Under the pieces are notes generated by a model. The model worked only from the letters and a program-made list of their open reading frames with translations, ran no database searches and was not told the DNA's origin. A stretch of 64,000 bases of DNA from Drechmeria coniospora (lineage: Eukaryota; Ascomycota; Sordariomycetes; Hypocreales; Ophiocordycipitaceae), in contig NC_054389.1 in assembly GCF_001625195.1 (NCBI RefSeq), forward strand, positions 9,048,520-9,112,519. The letters run 5' to 3'. This document shows, in pieces, positions 32,291 through 43,847 of this stretch. Both the position numbers and the translations under genes were made by a program. How positions within the stretch are numbered: position 1 is the first letter of the stretch; each line of letters opens with the position of its first letter.

Positions 32291-33610
32291 ATGTCTCCCC
32301 CGGCCGCGGCAAGTGGTGTGGAGAGGGAGTCGAATCTGGCTCGACTCCTGGGTTCGGGTAAGAGAGCTGGATTGAGCATCTGGGCCAAGAACGCTGCGCT
32401 GGTGCTGACGCTGGAGGGAACAGGCTCTGCAGGAATCGCCGAGCTCGCCATCTTCCACCCTGTACGTTGCCGCGACGTCGATAATCTCTGCCAGCCATTG
32501 CTCACACTGCGTCTTCAAGGTGGACACGATTGCGAAGCGTTTGATGAGCAACCAGACACGAGTAAGCGAACAGCCGACACCCATCCACCCACAACCCCCG
32601 GCCGGATTCGCAATTCTCGTGTGCAGGGAGCAACGGAACTAAGGAACCATCTCCGTAGGTTGCCAACGCCAGCCAGCTCAACCAAGTCATCTTCAAGGAT
32701 AAGGCTAGTGCCCCCCTGGGCCGCAAATTCATCTCGCTCTTCCCCGGCCTGGGCTACGCCGCGGGCTACAAGGTCCTTCAGAGAATATACAAGTACGGCG
32801 GTCAGCCCGTCGCGCGCGATTACCTATCCAAGCACTATGGAAAGGACTTTGAGTCGGCATTTGGAAAGAAGACGGGCAAGGCGATCATGCACTCGACAGC
32901 CGGCAGGTGAGACTTTTTCCATGATGATGGTTGGCCTCCTCGAGCTTTTGCTAATATTTCGCAGCTTGATCGGCATTGGAGAGATTGTTCTGCTGCCCCT
33001 TGACGTGCTGAAGATCAAGCGTCAGACGAACCCCGAGGCTTTCAAGGGCCGAGGCGTCTTCAAGATCGTCGCCGACGAGGGCTTCGGCCTCTACCGAGGA
33101 TGGGGCTGGACCGCAGCCAGAAACGCGCCCGGATCGTTTGCCGTACGCTTGCCCGAGTCGATGCTACCCCCCGATGATGATGTGAGAGCTAACAGCGGAG
33201 CAGCTCTTCGGAGGCTCTGCCTTTGCCAAGGAATACCTCTTCCACCTGGAGGATTACAACAAGGCCTCGTGGTTCCAGAACTTTGTGGCTTCGATTGCCG
33301 GCGCATCGGCCTCGCTCGTCGTGTCGGCACCCCTGGACGTGATCAAGACGCGCATTCAGAACCGCAATTTCGACAACCCCGAGAGTGGATTCCGCATCTT
33401 GAGCAACATGGCTCGGAAGGAGGGCTTCTCCAGCTTCTTCAAGGGCCTTGTTCCCAAGGTACGACACGATGGAGGGGCGCACCGGATTATTGGGACCTTT
33501 TGCTGACGATGGTCTCCTCGCAGCTGCTCATGACCGGCCCGAAGCTGGTGTTCTCATTCTGGCTCGCTCAAACGCTTATCCCGGCTTTCGACGCCGCTTT
33601 CAAACGGTGA
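32291..33610 (+). CDS. GGC1: Mitochondrial GTP/GDP carrier Ggc1
   Basis: Mitochondrial carrier-family protein that exchanges GTP for GDP across the inner membrane and affects mitochondrial iron homeostasis. The 304-residue model has seven exons: 32291-32357, 32424-32461, 32520-32561, 32659-32906, 32965-33142, 33204-33458 and 33524-33610. Carrier signatures are FHPVDTIAKRLMSN, LLPLDVLKIKRQTN and SAPLDVIKTRIQNRN, one per repeat (the PxD-x-x-[KR] motifs). Strong family markers of Ggc1/Yhm1 are SLFPGLGYAAGYKVLQRIYKYGGQP, RGWGWTAARNAPGSFALFGG and TGPKLVFSFWLAQTLIP. All introns are phase-compatible and the total length matches the family. Before splicing the frame is open through several introns, which gives a misleading longer protein. 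Confidence 0.95.
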   Translation: MSPPAAASGVERESNLARLLGSGKRAGLSIWAKNAALVLTLEGTGSAGIAELAIFHPVRCRDVDNLCQPLLTLRLQGGHDCEAFDEQPDTSKRTADTHPPTTPGRIRNSRVQGATELRNHLRRLPTPASSTKSSSRIRLVPPWAANSSRSSPAWATPRATRSFREYTSTAVSPSRAITYPSTMERTLSRHLERRRARRSCTRQPAGETFSMMMVGLLELLLIFRSLIGIGEIVLLPLDVLKIKRQTNPEAFKGRGVFKIVADEGFGLYRGWGWTAARNAPGSFAVRLPESMLPPDDDVRANSGAALRRLCLCQGIPLPPGGLQQGLVVPELCGFDCRRIGLARRVGTPGRDQDAHSEPQFRQPREWIPHLEQHGSEGGLLQLLQGPCSQGTTRWRGAPDYWDLLLTMVSSQLLMTGPKLVFSFWLAQTLIPAFDAAFKR

Positions 33611-34773
33611 CGGAATGACGTGTTTCGATAACAATACTTTTCTTATAGAAGGAACTGCGCGACAAGTGCAAGAGACGGAACGGACTGATTGAGCGGGAAG
33701 GTGATGGGGGCATATGATGTCGATGAACATTTTGCCCGTAGTAAACACTCCGCTCTTGTAGGGACGGTACAGACGTAGCGACATGGGATTTGTACATAGA
33801 CGATGTGCCAGGTTGAAGGCAGCTTTCGGGTGGTTGGTCGCACGACGGCCGTATACAGTTTCGTGTCGGTTCGAAGTAGTACGAGTAGGCTATATTAATA
33901 CCGGCACATACATGCTATGCAGCTTCCGACTGCTTGTTGCATCTATTCGTGTCGTTTGTACGCACTTGCAGCGCGGGTGGTGCACATGTTGAAATCTACT
34001 TGCAGCAACGTGCATACTAATAGTAGTTACGACTTTTCGGACCTACAGTACTGTAGTAGTTACTAGTACTAGGCATATCGTGTCGTGCAGAACTTACAAG
34101 TACGAGCATGTTCGTTTACGATAATCGCACCGTACAAATAGAGGCACTGTAATTAGGCTGGCTAGCAGGAGGTTCAGGTTAGGGAGGGATAAGGCAAGCC
34201 TTGTCCACAGTAGCACAATGATGTGCACTAGCGAGTGCAAGTGATGGATCGATGTGCCGCAACAATCGTGTCATTGGCCCGTGGTCGCGCGTTGCCCCGA
34301 CAACCGGGAGCCAACACAGTTGACAATGCAATGTCAGAAGGACAACAGACGACGAGCAGAGGCAATCGAGCCCAACGAGCTTTTCTGTACGAGCGACTGA
34401 ATAAGTACCCTACTACTAATAGACTACTACTAGTAGAGCAGCAAGCAGCTCGAATTTTCATCCACGGCTTTCCATCATCTCGATGCAAGTTTGAACAATT
34501 GTTGCCAGGCTCAAGGCCCGCTCCCCACGCAGCAGATTAAATTACGATTGCACTTGTACAGAGTACAGATACAGGCTACGATTCCCGCCATTAGCCGCTG
34601 CCCCTCCGGAGACGTCACTGGAAGAGCTACGTACCTACCAACGTAACATTGGTAGGGGAGCTACTACTGTGCATAGGTACTCGCTCACGCAGGGTGCGGC
34701 AGCCGCATTCTTTCCCTCCCTCTTCCATTCCATCCGCCCTCGCTTTCGCAGCGATTCCATCTCTAAAACCAGC
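33611..34773. repeat. Spacer between GGC1 and the coiled-coil gene, partly GTAC-rich
   Basis: Bases 33900-34150 show milder GTAC, TAGTAGT and ACTAGTAC enrichment. The right part, with CT-rich tracts near 34700-34760, is probably the promoter and leader of the large gene that follows. No additional gene is seen. Confidence 0.55.
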
Positions 34774-37700
34774 ATGCCGAATAATATCGAGCGAGATTCG
34801 TCTCGCGAGGGGGACAGAATGCTCAAACATCAACACTCCATCTCATCCGACCAAGGCAGCCGAGCGTTGATTCCCATGTATGTGCGTCCCCGTATCCGCC
34901 CTCCCTCTCTCACCCGCCCTCGGAAGCAACGCTCTCGGGCGTCTCGCAACAAAAAAACCGATGCTAGTCGGCACATGCAAGTACATGAATGCCCCTAACC
35001 GTTGACATTCTGCAGGTGGGACAGCTCAGATCCCGAACGTGCACCTCCGCCGTTGCCCCTGAACCCACAGTCACCGAGCTTCTCCTCGCGGACGGGCACC
35101 AGCACCGCCATCCAGTCGGCCCATGCTGCCTTGAGCGAGCGTGCGCGGGACAGCGTGGCGCTCGTGCCAAGCCTGGCCAAGCGAGTCCACGACGGATCGC
35201 CCGAGAAGACGGTGATGAGGGCCTCGTCGCACCGTCGCATGCAGTCGCTGCAGCCGGGGGGCACCGTTCGTGATTTGAGCCTCATGATCGAGGGCGGACG
35301 GAGCACCCCTGGCTCGCCGGTACGGGCAAACGACCGACCCTCGACCCCGACACATATGCAAACCCACCTGAGGGAGAGTGCCCTCGAGCCTCGACGCAGG
35401 GACAGCGAGACGGCAGTGCCTGGCCTCGGACCGACCGTGGCGCCTGTCATCCGGCCCTCCGTACGACGACCGCCTCCCCAGAGCATACTGGGCGAAAACA
35501 CGCCACCTCAGTCGTCCACCATGTTGGCGTTGCAAGCGATGGGCAGCCAGCAGCCATTGAGGGAGGGAGATGCGTCCCTCTCCAACGTCGCCAACGCTGC
35601 GCTGTCCGCCCAAGGTCCCCACACGCTCGAGGGCCTGTCTGGACAGATCCTGAGCCTCACCGTCATTGCCCAGACGCTGCAGAAAGAGCTGTCGCAGCTG
35701 AGCCGGCGCAGCCGCGACAACGCGACGGATTTGATGAGCCTCAAGGAAGCGACAAACACGAGAGACGAAGACATACGGAGGAGCCTGCGCGATTTCATCG
35801 GAACCTGGAGCGACGCCTCGAGCAGAATTCCCTCGCGCGAGCAGTATGGTGGGCTTTTCATCGACAACAAGCCGCACTCGACGTCCCCCAACGCGCCGGG
35901 GTTCCAACTTCCGCGGATACCGTCCCCCAAGAGCTTCGTCGAGTCCATCGACTGCCGGTCCATGAGCACGCCGTCCCTGTCGGGCGTCGACGGATCAGCC
36001 TCCCATGCCATCCTCGACAAGATTCTGCGCAGTCTCGGAACCAAGGAAGGGCAAGAATCGCTGGCCGGACTCTTGCACGAGCTGTCCGATAAGATGTCGG
36101 GAATGGCGACGGCGACCATGGTCGAGGAGCTGGTGCAGTACGTTCGCGAGCAGCCCAAGTCAGCCATCGTCACCGAGGTTGTCCCCACTCGATCTCGCGG
36201 CGAAGGCGGCGAGGAGATGGAGATGGCCTGTTGCCCACCTGACGGCAGGTCCATGAAGGACAAGACGGAACGCCTGCTGCAGAGCGGCGACGACAGGACA
36301 TTGCTGGCCGTACCCTCAAGTCGAGGAGCTGATCTCCTGAACGAAGACCTCATCAAAATAATTCGCTCCGTCAAGGACAGCGTCACCCAGGGCGGTGGGC
36401 TGACGGCCGAGGTCAAGGCCCTTGTCCGCGAGCTCCGCGGTGAAGTCTTGGGTATGGGCCGTGAACTAGGCAAGCGACTCGAAAGTATGGACGTCAAGTC
36501 TTTTGATGAAACGGACATCCCTAGCAAGGACGACGTGTCACGAGTCATCGACGAAGGTCTCGAGCAGATGAAGGAACAACTCAACAACGTGCTGCGCGAG
36601 CACCGCCGCCAGTCCCAGGCCTCAGCTCAGTCGCAAAAGCCTATGGTCGACTATCAGGAGATCTACAACGCCATGAGGGCGGCCCTGAGGGACAACGAAG
36701 CCTCTCGAGGCGACGACATGCCCGACCTCCGCCGCGAGGACGTCATCGAAGCCGTGCGAGATGCTTGGGAAAACTACAAGCCCGAGATTGAAGTGCAGCA
36801 GCTTGGCCTTGAGCGCGACGAGGTCCTCACCGTCCTCAAGGAAGGCATACAGGAGTACATGCCTCGCGACGAGCAGGAGACGCCGGCCGGCGCCACGAGA
36901 GACGAGGTATTCCAGGCCGTCGTCGAGGGGCTGAAGCACTTCGTCCCGCCACGGATTGACACGCCCGCCAACATCTCGAGGGACGAAATCATCGAAGCAG
37001 TCCGTGACTGCTTGGAGGAGTTTGAGTTTCCCGTCGCCGCCTCCGCCGTCGGCCACGAAATGACGCATGAGGACATGGTGCATGCCGTGAGGGAAGGGCT
37101 CGAAGGGCTCGATCTTCCCCGGGCCGATGCCCTCGGCGCCCACGCCGCCGACCACGAGGAAGTCCTGTCTCGCCTTGGCGACGTGACGGAGTACATGAAG
37201 CTCGAGTTCAAGGCAGTCTCGGAAGAGGCGAAACAGAACGTCGCCGCCAACGGACGAGACACGGAGCAGCTCCTGGATGCCACCAAGGATGGCTTGGAAA
37301 ACCTGCGCGTGGCCATTGAGAGCTACGTTGACCGCGCTACCGGTGTCGCCGGACAGGAAGAATTCATGGCCTCGCTCTCGCGAACGGTGGAGGAACTCAA
37401 GGAGGACCTCTCTCTTGCCGTTTCCGAGGCCAACGACAGCTCGCGAGAGCAACTTCAGACCGAGCTCGAGGGCCTGCGAGACGTCGTACACTCCTCCATG
37501 GTGCCCGCCGCGTCACCGACTCCCGGCGGCAGCAGCCAGGAAGTGCTCGAGGCTCTGCACAACGGCCTCAGCAACCTCCGACAGGAAATCCTTCGACCCC
37601 GGCCCGAGACGAGCGAAATCCTCGACGCCATTCACGACGGACTGAACGATCTCCGGGCGGGCATCGACAGGGTGACAAACAGACCTGTCGACCTCACGGC

Positions 37701-40683
37701 CAACGACGAAATCCTCGACGCGCTCAGGTCGGGCCTCGACTCTGTCAAGTCGGACATCGAGACGCTTCGCGATGGCAGCAATGACAGGGCCGTGGCGGCC
37801 GTCAGCAACATCGCACCTGAGCAGGCCATCATCCCCGTGGACACGGTGAAGCGGGACGACATCAAGAAGCTCGAAATCCTCATCACCCAGCTTCGAATCA
37901 AGGTCGAGGCGATGGAGCCCAATACGGAGAGCGAGAGCTTGCACAAGAGCGACCTATCACATCTCGAGGACATGCTTCAAAGCGTGCGAGAGGGTGTCGA
38001 GGAGCTCTCCTCCCGAGAACCACCGTCGGCGGCGGCGAACGAAGAGAGCGCTCGCGCGATCCCTCTACACGCCGATGCGGCAACCAAGGAAGATATGGAG
38101 GCGATCGAGACGATCCTGCGCAACACCAAGGCGCGCCTGGAGGATCTGTTCGACGGCGAGCAGGTTGTCCGCAAGGAGCACCTCGACTCGGTAGAAGCAC
38201 TGGCTCACGAGACGAGGGAAACCGTAGGCTCCATGGCCGATCAGCTTGACGTCATCTCGCACAAGGTAGACCTCACAGCTCTCGAGACCCTCCTCGCCAA
38301 CCTTCGGGTCGGACTTGGCGAGCTGAAAGAGCGGGTGGAAAGGGGCTTCACGGATGACGACGGGGCCACAAAGACAGACGTCGAGGCAGTCGAAACGGTC
38401 GTTCTCGAAATCAAGACTGCCTTTGATGCATTGGCGGCCACCGACTTCGCCTCACTATCAAGCAAGGACGACGTGTCCAGTCTCGAGGCAATGGTCAAGG
38501 AGGTGAAGGAGAAGCTCGAGGAACACGCGGAATCGTCGACGAAGGCGCTCGACGACCGGCAAGCCGAGATCGTCGGCGTCGCCGACCGCGTGACCGACGT
38601 CAAGAGCTTCCTCCAGGAGTTCCAAGAGACTGTCAAGGACAAGCTCGACTCGGGCTCCACCGGCGTTGGGGCACTCGGCACGCTCCTCGAGACGATGGGC
38701 GAGAAGATGGACAAGAACGGAACCGTCGGCCAAGACCTCAAGGAGATGCTGGGTACGATGAAGCTGCAGCTCGAGGAGTCCAAGGAAGTCGTCGTCGGCG
38801 CTCGGCTCGAGTCCAACGAGAAGCTCCAAGAGGCGACGGAGTGCATCGGGACGAAATTCGACGACAAGATGACGCAGCTCATCGCGAAGTACGACGAGTT
38901 CAAGGAAGCGATGGATGAGAAGGCGGCGGCCGGGGAAGCCCGTGATCTCGAGACGGAAGCAGCTGTGGTCGGAACCAAGGCGGTGGCGGACGAACTGAAG
39001 CTTCTCATCGACACGCTAGGCTCGACCGTGACCGACTCGCTCGAGAAGATGGAGGAAGCGTCCAAAACGGTGTTCAGCAAGGTCGAAGACCTCGCCAGCC
39101 GTGCGGACGAGAGGTATACGGATGGAAAGTCGGAGCACCAGCAGACGAGGGATCAGATGCAGCAGACGGCGAGCATGGTAGAGGGTCTGCAGGGTGACGT
39201 CAAGGAGTTCCAGCCCCAGATTCTCGAGGCCGTCAAGGACATCCTGCTTCTCGTCGGCGAGCATTTCGAGCACTCCAAGGCATCGACGACGGAGCTCCAG
39301 GACAGGATTGTGGAGTCGAAGGTGCCGGAGCAGCCGATGTTGCCTCCTCCGGAGAAATACGACGACTCGGAAGTGCAGGAGAAGCTGAACCAGCTGGTGG
39401 AGCAAAGGTACGACGACAGTGAGGTGCGGGAGACGCTCGGCAAGCTTATGGAGAACCGGTACGACGACTCGGTGCTGCGAGAGAAGATCGACAGGCTCGC
39501 CGAGGACAAGTACGACGACGGCGGCGTACACGAGAAGCTCGACAGCATCGTCGACCACAACGCGTCGGCGGCGCAGGCCTTGAGCCAGCTGGCGACGCTC
39601 GACAAGGTGCACCAGTCGGTGGTGAATACGGCGACGGAGATATCCGAGTTCCTCCGCCACCAGAGCCAGCGCATCGCGGACGAGCACGAGGACCGAGAGC
39701 AGACGCTGCAGGAAACGGCTGTCGCGCTCGAGCGAAACCTCGCGGAGAAAGAGCAGGCGGAGGCGTCGGTGTCCAGTCTCAGGGAGGAGGAGGAGAGGCT
39801 CCGGAAAAGCGTGCTGACGTTGCGGACGGAGCAGGAGAGCCTCATCCGACAGAAGACGCGGCTCACGGGCGACGTCTCCTCACTCGAGACGGCGATGCGC
39901 CTTCGAAAGGAGGCGCTGGCGGACATGGAGCACCGGGCCGAGAGGCTGGAGCGTCGGATCGTGGACGGCGTCATGGACCACTCGCGCGTTCTTCTCATGT
40001 CCAAGAGCGGCAAGGAGCGCGACAGGATGAGCCGGAAGCGGGTCAGGAAGGCGGCCGGCGACGAGGTCGAGGCGATGAACAAGCCCCGGCCTTCGGCGGT
40101 GGTCAACATGGCGCTCGTGGCGAAGCGAAACCTCGCGTCGCCGACGGCGCTGAACGGAGCGTCCCGTCGAATCGCCTCCCTGAGCCAGATGAACAATGGC
40201 ACACCCTCCAGCGGGGTCAAGCGGAGCCAGAGCGTGAGGACGGCGGCGGGCATGCACACGATACGGAAGAGCACCTGGGGTGGCGGTCTCGCTAAGGCCT
40301 TGGACGTCGAGGACAAGGAGAACGCGGGCGTAAGGGAGACGGTGGAGGAGCTCGAGGAGCCCACGACACCTCGACCGTGGCACGACGGTGGTGTCAGCAG
40401 CCAGTTCGCGAGCGACTTCGCGACTGAGGAAGCGACGGTGGTCGACTCCATCGTCGATGCCGACGATGACGGTGACGGCGACAACCACAGCGAAACCGAC
40501 ACGCTACGTCGGAGCAGCGCCGGCACGACGGTTCTCACCTCGACGAGCTCGGGCCGCTACACGGAATCCGAGACCGGCTACAGCGCGTACGACGACGAGG
40601 GCAGCGTGTACAGCGACTACAGCGAGAGCGTCGTCGGCGTCGAGGCTGGCGGTGAAAACGGCGTCGTCGTGTACGGACAGTAG
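34774..40683 (+). CDS. Giant coiled-coil protein with internal repeats, function unknown
   Basis: A 1923-residue protein. Exons are 34774-34877 and 35016-40683, and the intron join gives RALIPMWDSSDPERAPP. The N-terminal 250 residues are Ser/Pro-rich and probably disordered. From about residue 250 to 1690 it is Glu/Lys/Leu-rich with heptad character. At about residues 600-900 there are degenerate modules of the form R-D-E-[VI]-x-x-A-V-x-x-G-L-x-x-F and E-I-L-D-A-[LI]-x-x-G-L-x-x-L. At 39352-39550 four tandem modules of about 22 residues begin [KR]YDD. A dense coiled coil (LRTEQESLIRQKTRL) is followed by a basic stretch (SRKRVRKAAG) and an acidic, Ser/Thr-rich tail ending near YSDYSESVVG. Fungal relatives are commonly labelled chromosome-segregation-ATPase-like, but there is no P-loop here, so that label is not supported. 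A structural or scaffold role is inference. Confidence 0.9.
39352..39550 (+). repeat. Four tandem YDD-type protein repeats
   Basis: Within the coiled-coil gene the protein repeats a 22-residue module four times: KYDDSEVQEKLNQL, RYDDSEVRETLGKL, RYDDSVLREKIDRL and KYDDGGVHEKLDSI. The DNA copies have diverged, so this is an old duplication kept under selection at protein level. Confidence 0.85.
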
Positions 40684-41447
40684 TTGACCGTGCCTCTTGC
40701 GTGACAGGGTACGCGCCGATGCAAGTCCACTCGTGGTTTGTGGCAAAGCAGAGTTGAGCAGCGGAGAGTCAGAGACGGTGCGATATGAGGTGCCTATATG
40801 GGATTCTGGATCAAGATGGGTTCCATGAGAGTTCCCGAACGCCTGCACCGACGTTTCATTTTCTCCCTGTTTCCTTCCGCTCTTCCTGCTGGCTGTTCCT
40901 TTTGTTGTTTACCGTCAAGTACGACCAACAGTTTTATAATGTGGAGGATATTCACTACCAAGTACTTGGCAATGCTACATATATTCATTCAAGCGTCGCT
41001 GTTTCAGCGTTTTTGCGTTCTTAGTCAGTGAGGTGAAGGTTTCGAGCCAATATGAATGTGGGCGTGAAGTAATACTTACGGAGTACGGAGTATTACTTAC
41101 TGTACAAATTCCATGCTTTACACTACAGTATGGGTGCATCACTCTGTTATGTACAGAGTACTCCGTACCAGTAGCAGGGGTACTTGTGAGCGCAAATTCA
41201 CGTACATGTACGGAGTATTATATACAATATGTTCTGTATACTAGATGTAAGTAATTGTGCTAGGCTATTATGTGGTGGGGCCACGCCACACTGCACCCAC
41301 GAGAAGTTCCCCCACTATCATGATGGCAACGTGCATCGCGACATGCCCATCATTTGATTTCATCACCTTGAATTGCCATTGATCAGCATAGCATCCCGTT
41401 CTACCTCCAACCATCCAGTCTGTATTCTTTCTATCAGTCAACCAGTC
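40684..41447. repeat. Spacer between the coiled-coil gene and DAD3 with GTAC repeats
   Basis: GTACGGAGTAC-type words cluster at 41070-41220, including a run reading ACTTACGGAGTACGGAG near 41080 and GAGTACTCCGTACC near 41157. No gene is seen. Confidence 0.65.
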
Positions 41448-41820
41448 ATGGAGCACAGCAGCACAAACGCGAGCGCAAGCACAGGCAACCTACTCTCACC
41501 ACCGGAACTCTCACCTCTCGAGCAGGATGTATTGGACGAGTACGAACGACTCGCGAACAACATGAAAGAGGTTCCGTCATCCCCCCCCCCCCCACCCACA
41601 AGATATGAAAGAATGACGAATGTGTTGCTGACGCACTCGGATTGTAAAGCTCGCCAACGTGCTCGACGCGCTTGCATCCCGTCCAACAACCGAGGTGCTC
41701 GACGGGCTGCGTGCGCTCGAACGCCAGACAAGTCTCGCGTTTACACTTCTCAAGGCGAGCGTTTATAGCATTGTCCTGCAGCAAGAGATTGACTGGGGTG
41801 CCGCCGGCGAGAGACAATGA
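41448..41820 (+). CDS. DAD3: DASH/Dam1 complex subunit Dad3
   Basis: Small subunit of the ten-protein DASH ring that couples kinetochores to microtubules. The 97-residue model has exons 41448-41570 and 41650-41820. The conserved core reads LSPLEQDVLDEYERLANNMKELANVLDAL across the splice join, then EVLDGLRALERQTSL and FTLLKASVYSIVLQQE, which is the Dad3 signature. The 79-bp intron starts GTTCCG, contains a long poly-C run near its 5' end, and ends TAAAG, so both splice sites are weaker than the window's norm; the protein join is nevertheless convincing. Length matches the family (about 90-100 residues). Confidence 0.93.
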
Positions 41821-42206
41821 GGGCGCGGGTCATGTTGATCATGATGGACGAGGCGGACGAGCATGTGGCCGGGCTTGCGTGAAAGTTGCCTTGCAGAGGA
41901 CAGGGGAAGCATCAATAGACGAAATGACATGATTGATACCCATATAGTTGCCGGACAACAATAAAATATAAATTGTCGACAACCGACAGACGGAAGGACG
42001 GCATCTCTTGACATGGCATGGCCTTTCGCCATATTGATTTTCTCTTGTTTCTTTTTTGCGCCAACGCTTCGCAGGAGACGAGAGACCCGTCTTCTTCGAA
42101 TGTACACTACATATACATGCAACCGAACCAATGTCGGCTGCCGCCCATGCGCTCTTCGCGGACGAGTCTAGTCTAGGCATCCGTCGTGGCCGTTGTCTGA
42201 TCGAGC
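41821..42206. other. Convergent spacer between DAD3 and uS5m
   Basis: A gap of 386 bp lies between two convergent 3' ends. Nothing beyond presumptive 3' untranslated sequence is seen. Confidence 0.5.
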
Positions 42207-43847
42207 TTAGTATACAGCGCCTCCGTAATACACCTTTCTCACATCCACCATCTTCTTGCCACGGCCGATGGCAATCTCCTCCGGATCTGGCTGGTTCATG
42301 AGCGCATCGTACGTCGCCTTGACCGAGTTCATCGGGTTCTTCGACCGCGGCATGCGCGCCGCGATGTCGTGCAGGCCCGCTGCCCGGCACATTTCGAAGA
42401 TGCGATGGGGGCAACGAAGGCCAAATCCTGTGATGGAGAGAGACAAACGGTCAGAATCGCTTCGCCGCAGAGAACAGGGTGAACAAAAGGGCAGGAGAAG
42501 GGGTTATGAATAAGAAACGAGCCGAGTATAGCGCGGGTACGCACCAGGTGGCCGGGCAAAGAGCTCGACGACGGTGCCCGACACCTTGGCCTTGGGGTTC
42601 CCGTAGACGGTCCGGTCCTCGTACCGACGGATCGGCTTCATGTTTCGAATCGCCAGCAGCTGGGCCGTCTCGGCGGCGAGCCCGGCCTCGGTCGACTTGG
42701 CGATGCCGAGCCCCAGCCGGCCGTTGCCGTTGCCCGCAATGGCGACGACCGATGTGCTCCGGACCTTGCCCAGACGCGTCTGGTTCGAGACCCAGCGGGT
42801 GACGAGGACCTTTCGGTATATGGACTGAATGTCCTTCAGGCTCATGCCCGTGAGCCGCTTGATCTCCTGGTAGTGGCCCGCGTCGTCCTGGCCCTCGTCC
42901 TCGGGGTCCACGGCCGACTTGTAGAGACCCTCGACGCCGGGTACCTTGCCCAGCTCGACGGCCTCGGCCGAGTACGCGCGGCTGATGCCCGCAGGCCCGT
43001 CATCCAGCAGCTCCAGGTTCGTAGGACCGGCCTCGGCCTCGTCCCCAAGCGCCGACAACTTGTCGAGTTCCGTTTTCCACTCAGCGTCGACGGCCTCGTC
43101 GAGCTTCGTCGCCTGGGCGTGCGTCATGAGATCCGACTCGGACGCAGCCGCATCAGCCTCCCCGCCGTCGTCCTCGACGAGGTACCGCTTGAGCAGTTCG
43201 GGGTCCTTCTCCATGTCTTCGAGCTCGTCGTGCGTGAGGTCGATGAAGTCCCGCCCGTTGCTCTCCTTCACCCTCCGCAGGGCGCGGACCATGGCTCGCG
43301 TGAGCTGATCCGTCGTCTTCTTGTCCGTCAACTTGGCCATCTTCATGCCGTAGTTGTCGACCCAGTCGTTGTGATTCAGCCACTGCGGCTGCTTCGGCGT
43401 CACTTCCACCTCGGGCTTGAGGTCGTACCTCGGATCGAGGACGGTGTAGTCCTCCATGTAGTTGGGTTGGTAGGGGTCGTCACGAAGACGCCCCTGGAAG
43501 ATGAGATCGTCAGGGTCGACGGCCATCTCGCCTGCTTGGATCGCCTCGATCTGCTCGGCCGTGTACTTTTTTCGGAGCGCGTCCAAGTCGTCCTTGCTAA
43601 ACTCGGCGAACTTCTCTTGTCGGTACTTGGAGAGGGTCGAGGGATTGAGCAGTCCCATCTCCTCGGCCGTGACATTTCGAAACCGTGACCGCCGCTTCGG
43701 ACGGGGGGCCGAGCTGTGGAAAGGAGAGCGTTGGCTGACGACGGCTGGTGGTGGTGCTGCCGTCGCCGCGGCCATCCGCGAGCGCGTCGAGGCGAGGCAG
43801 CGGCCGAGAAGGCTACGCGCCGGGCGTGCGACGCTCATGACCGCCAA
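42207..43847 (-). CDS. MRPS5: Mitochondrial small-subunit ribosomal protein uS5m (Mrps5)
   Basis: Component of the mitoribosome small subunit. The 507-residue model has exons 42545-43847 and 42427-42207, joined as RPPGFGLRCPHRIFEM. The N-terminus (MAVMSVARPARSLLGRCLASTRSRM) is a basic mitochondrial presequence. A long fungal-type N-terminal extension follows (NVTAEEMGLLNPSTLSKYR, PKQPQWLNHNDWVDNYG). The S5 N-terminal domain starts at about residue 335 with QSIYRKVLVTRWVSNQTRLGK and VVAIAGNGNGRLGLG. The C-terminal S5 domain includes AGLHDIAARMPRSKNPMNSVKA. The last intron (117 bp, GTGCGT) interrupts the S5 core. Start at 43838 (MSVAR) is an alternative. Confidence 0.94.

Noticed and set aside
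32288..33610. Single 440-codon frame across GGC1
   Set aside because: It reads through several introns and changes frame relative to the conserved carrier motifs. The seven-exon model restores all three carrier signatures and the family length.
38241..40538. Long minus-strand frames (up to 461 codons) opposite the coiled-coil gene
   Set aside because: They are Ser/Ala/Leu-rich antisense shadows of a GC-rich, Glu/Lys/Asp-rich coding strand. The plus-strand frame is continuous, has a good upstream exon and clear protein repeats.
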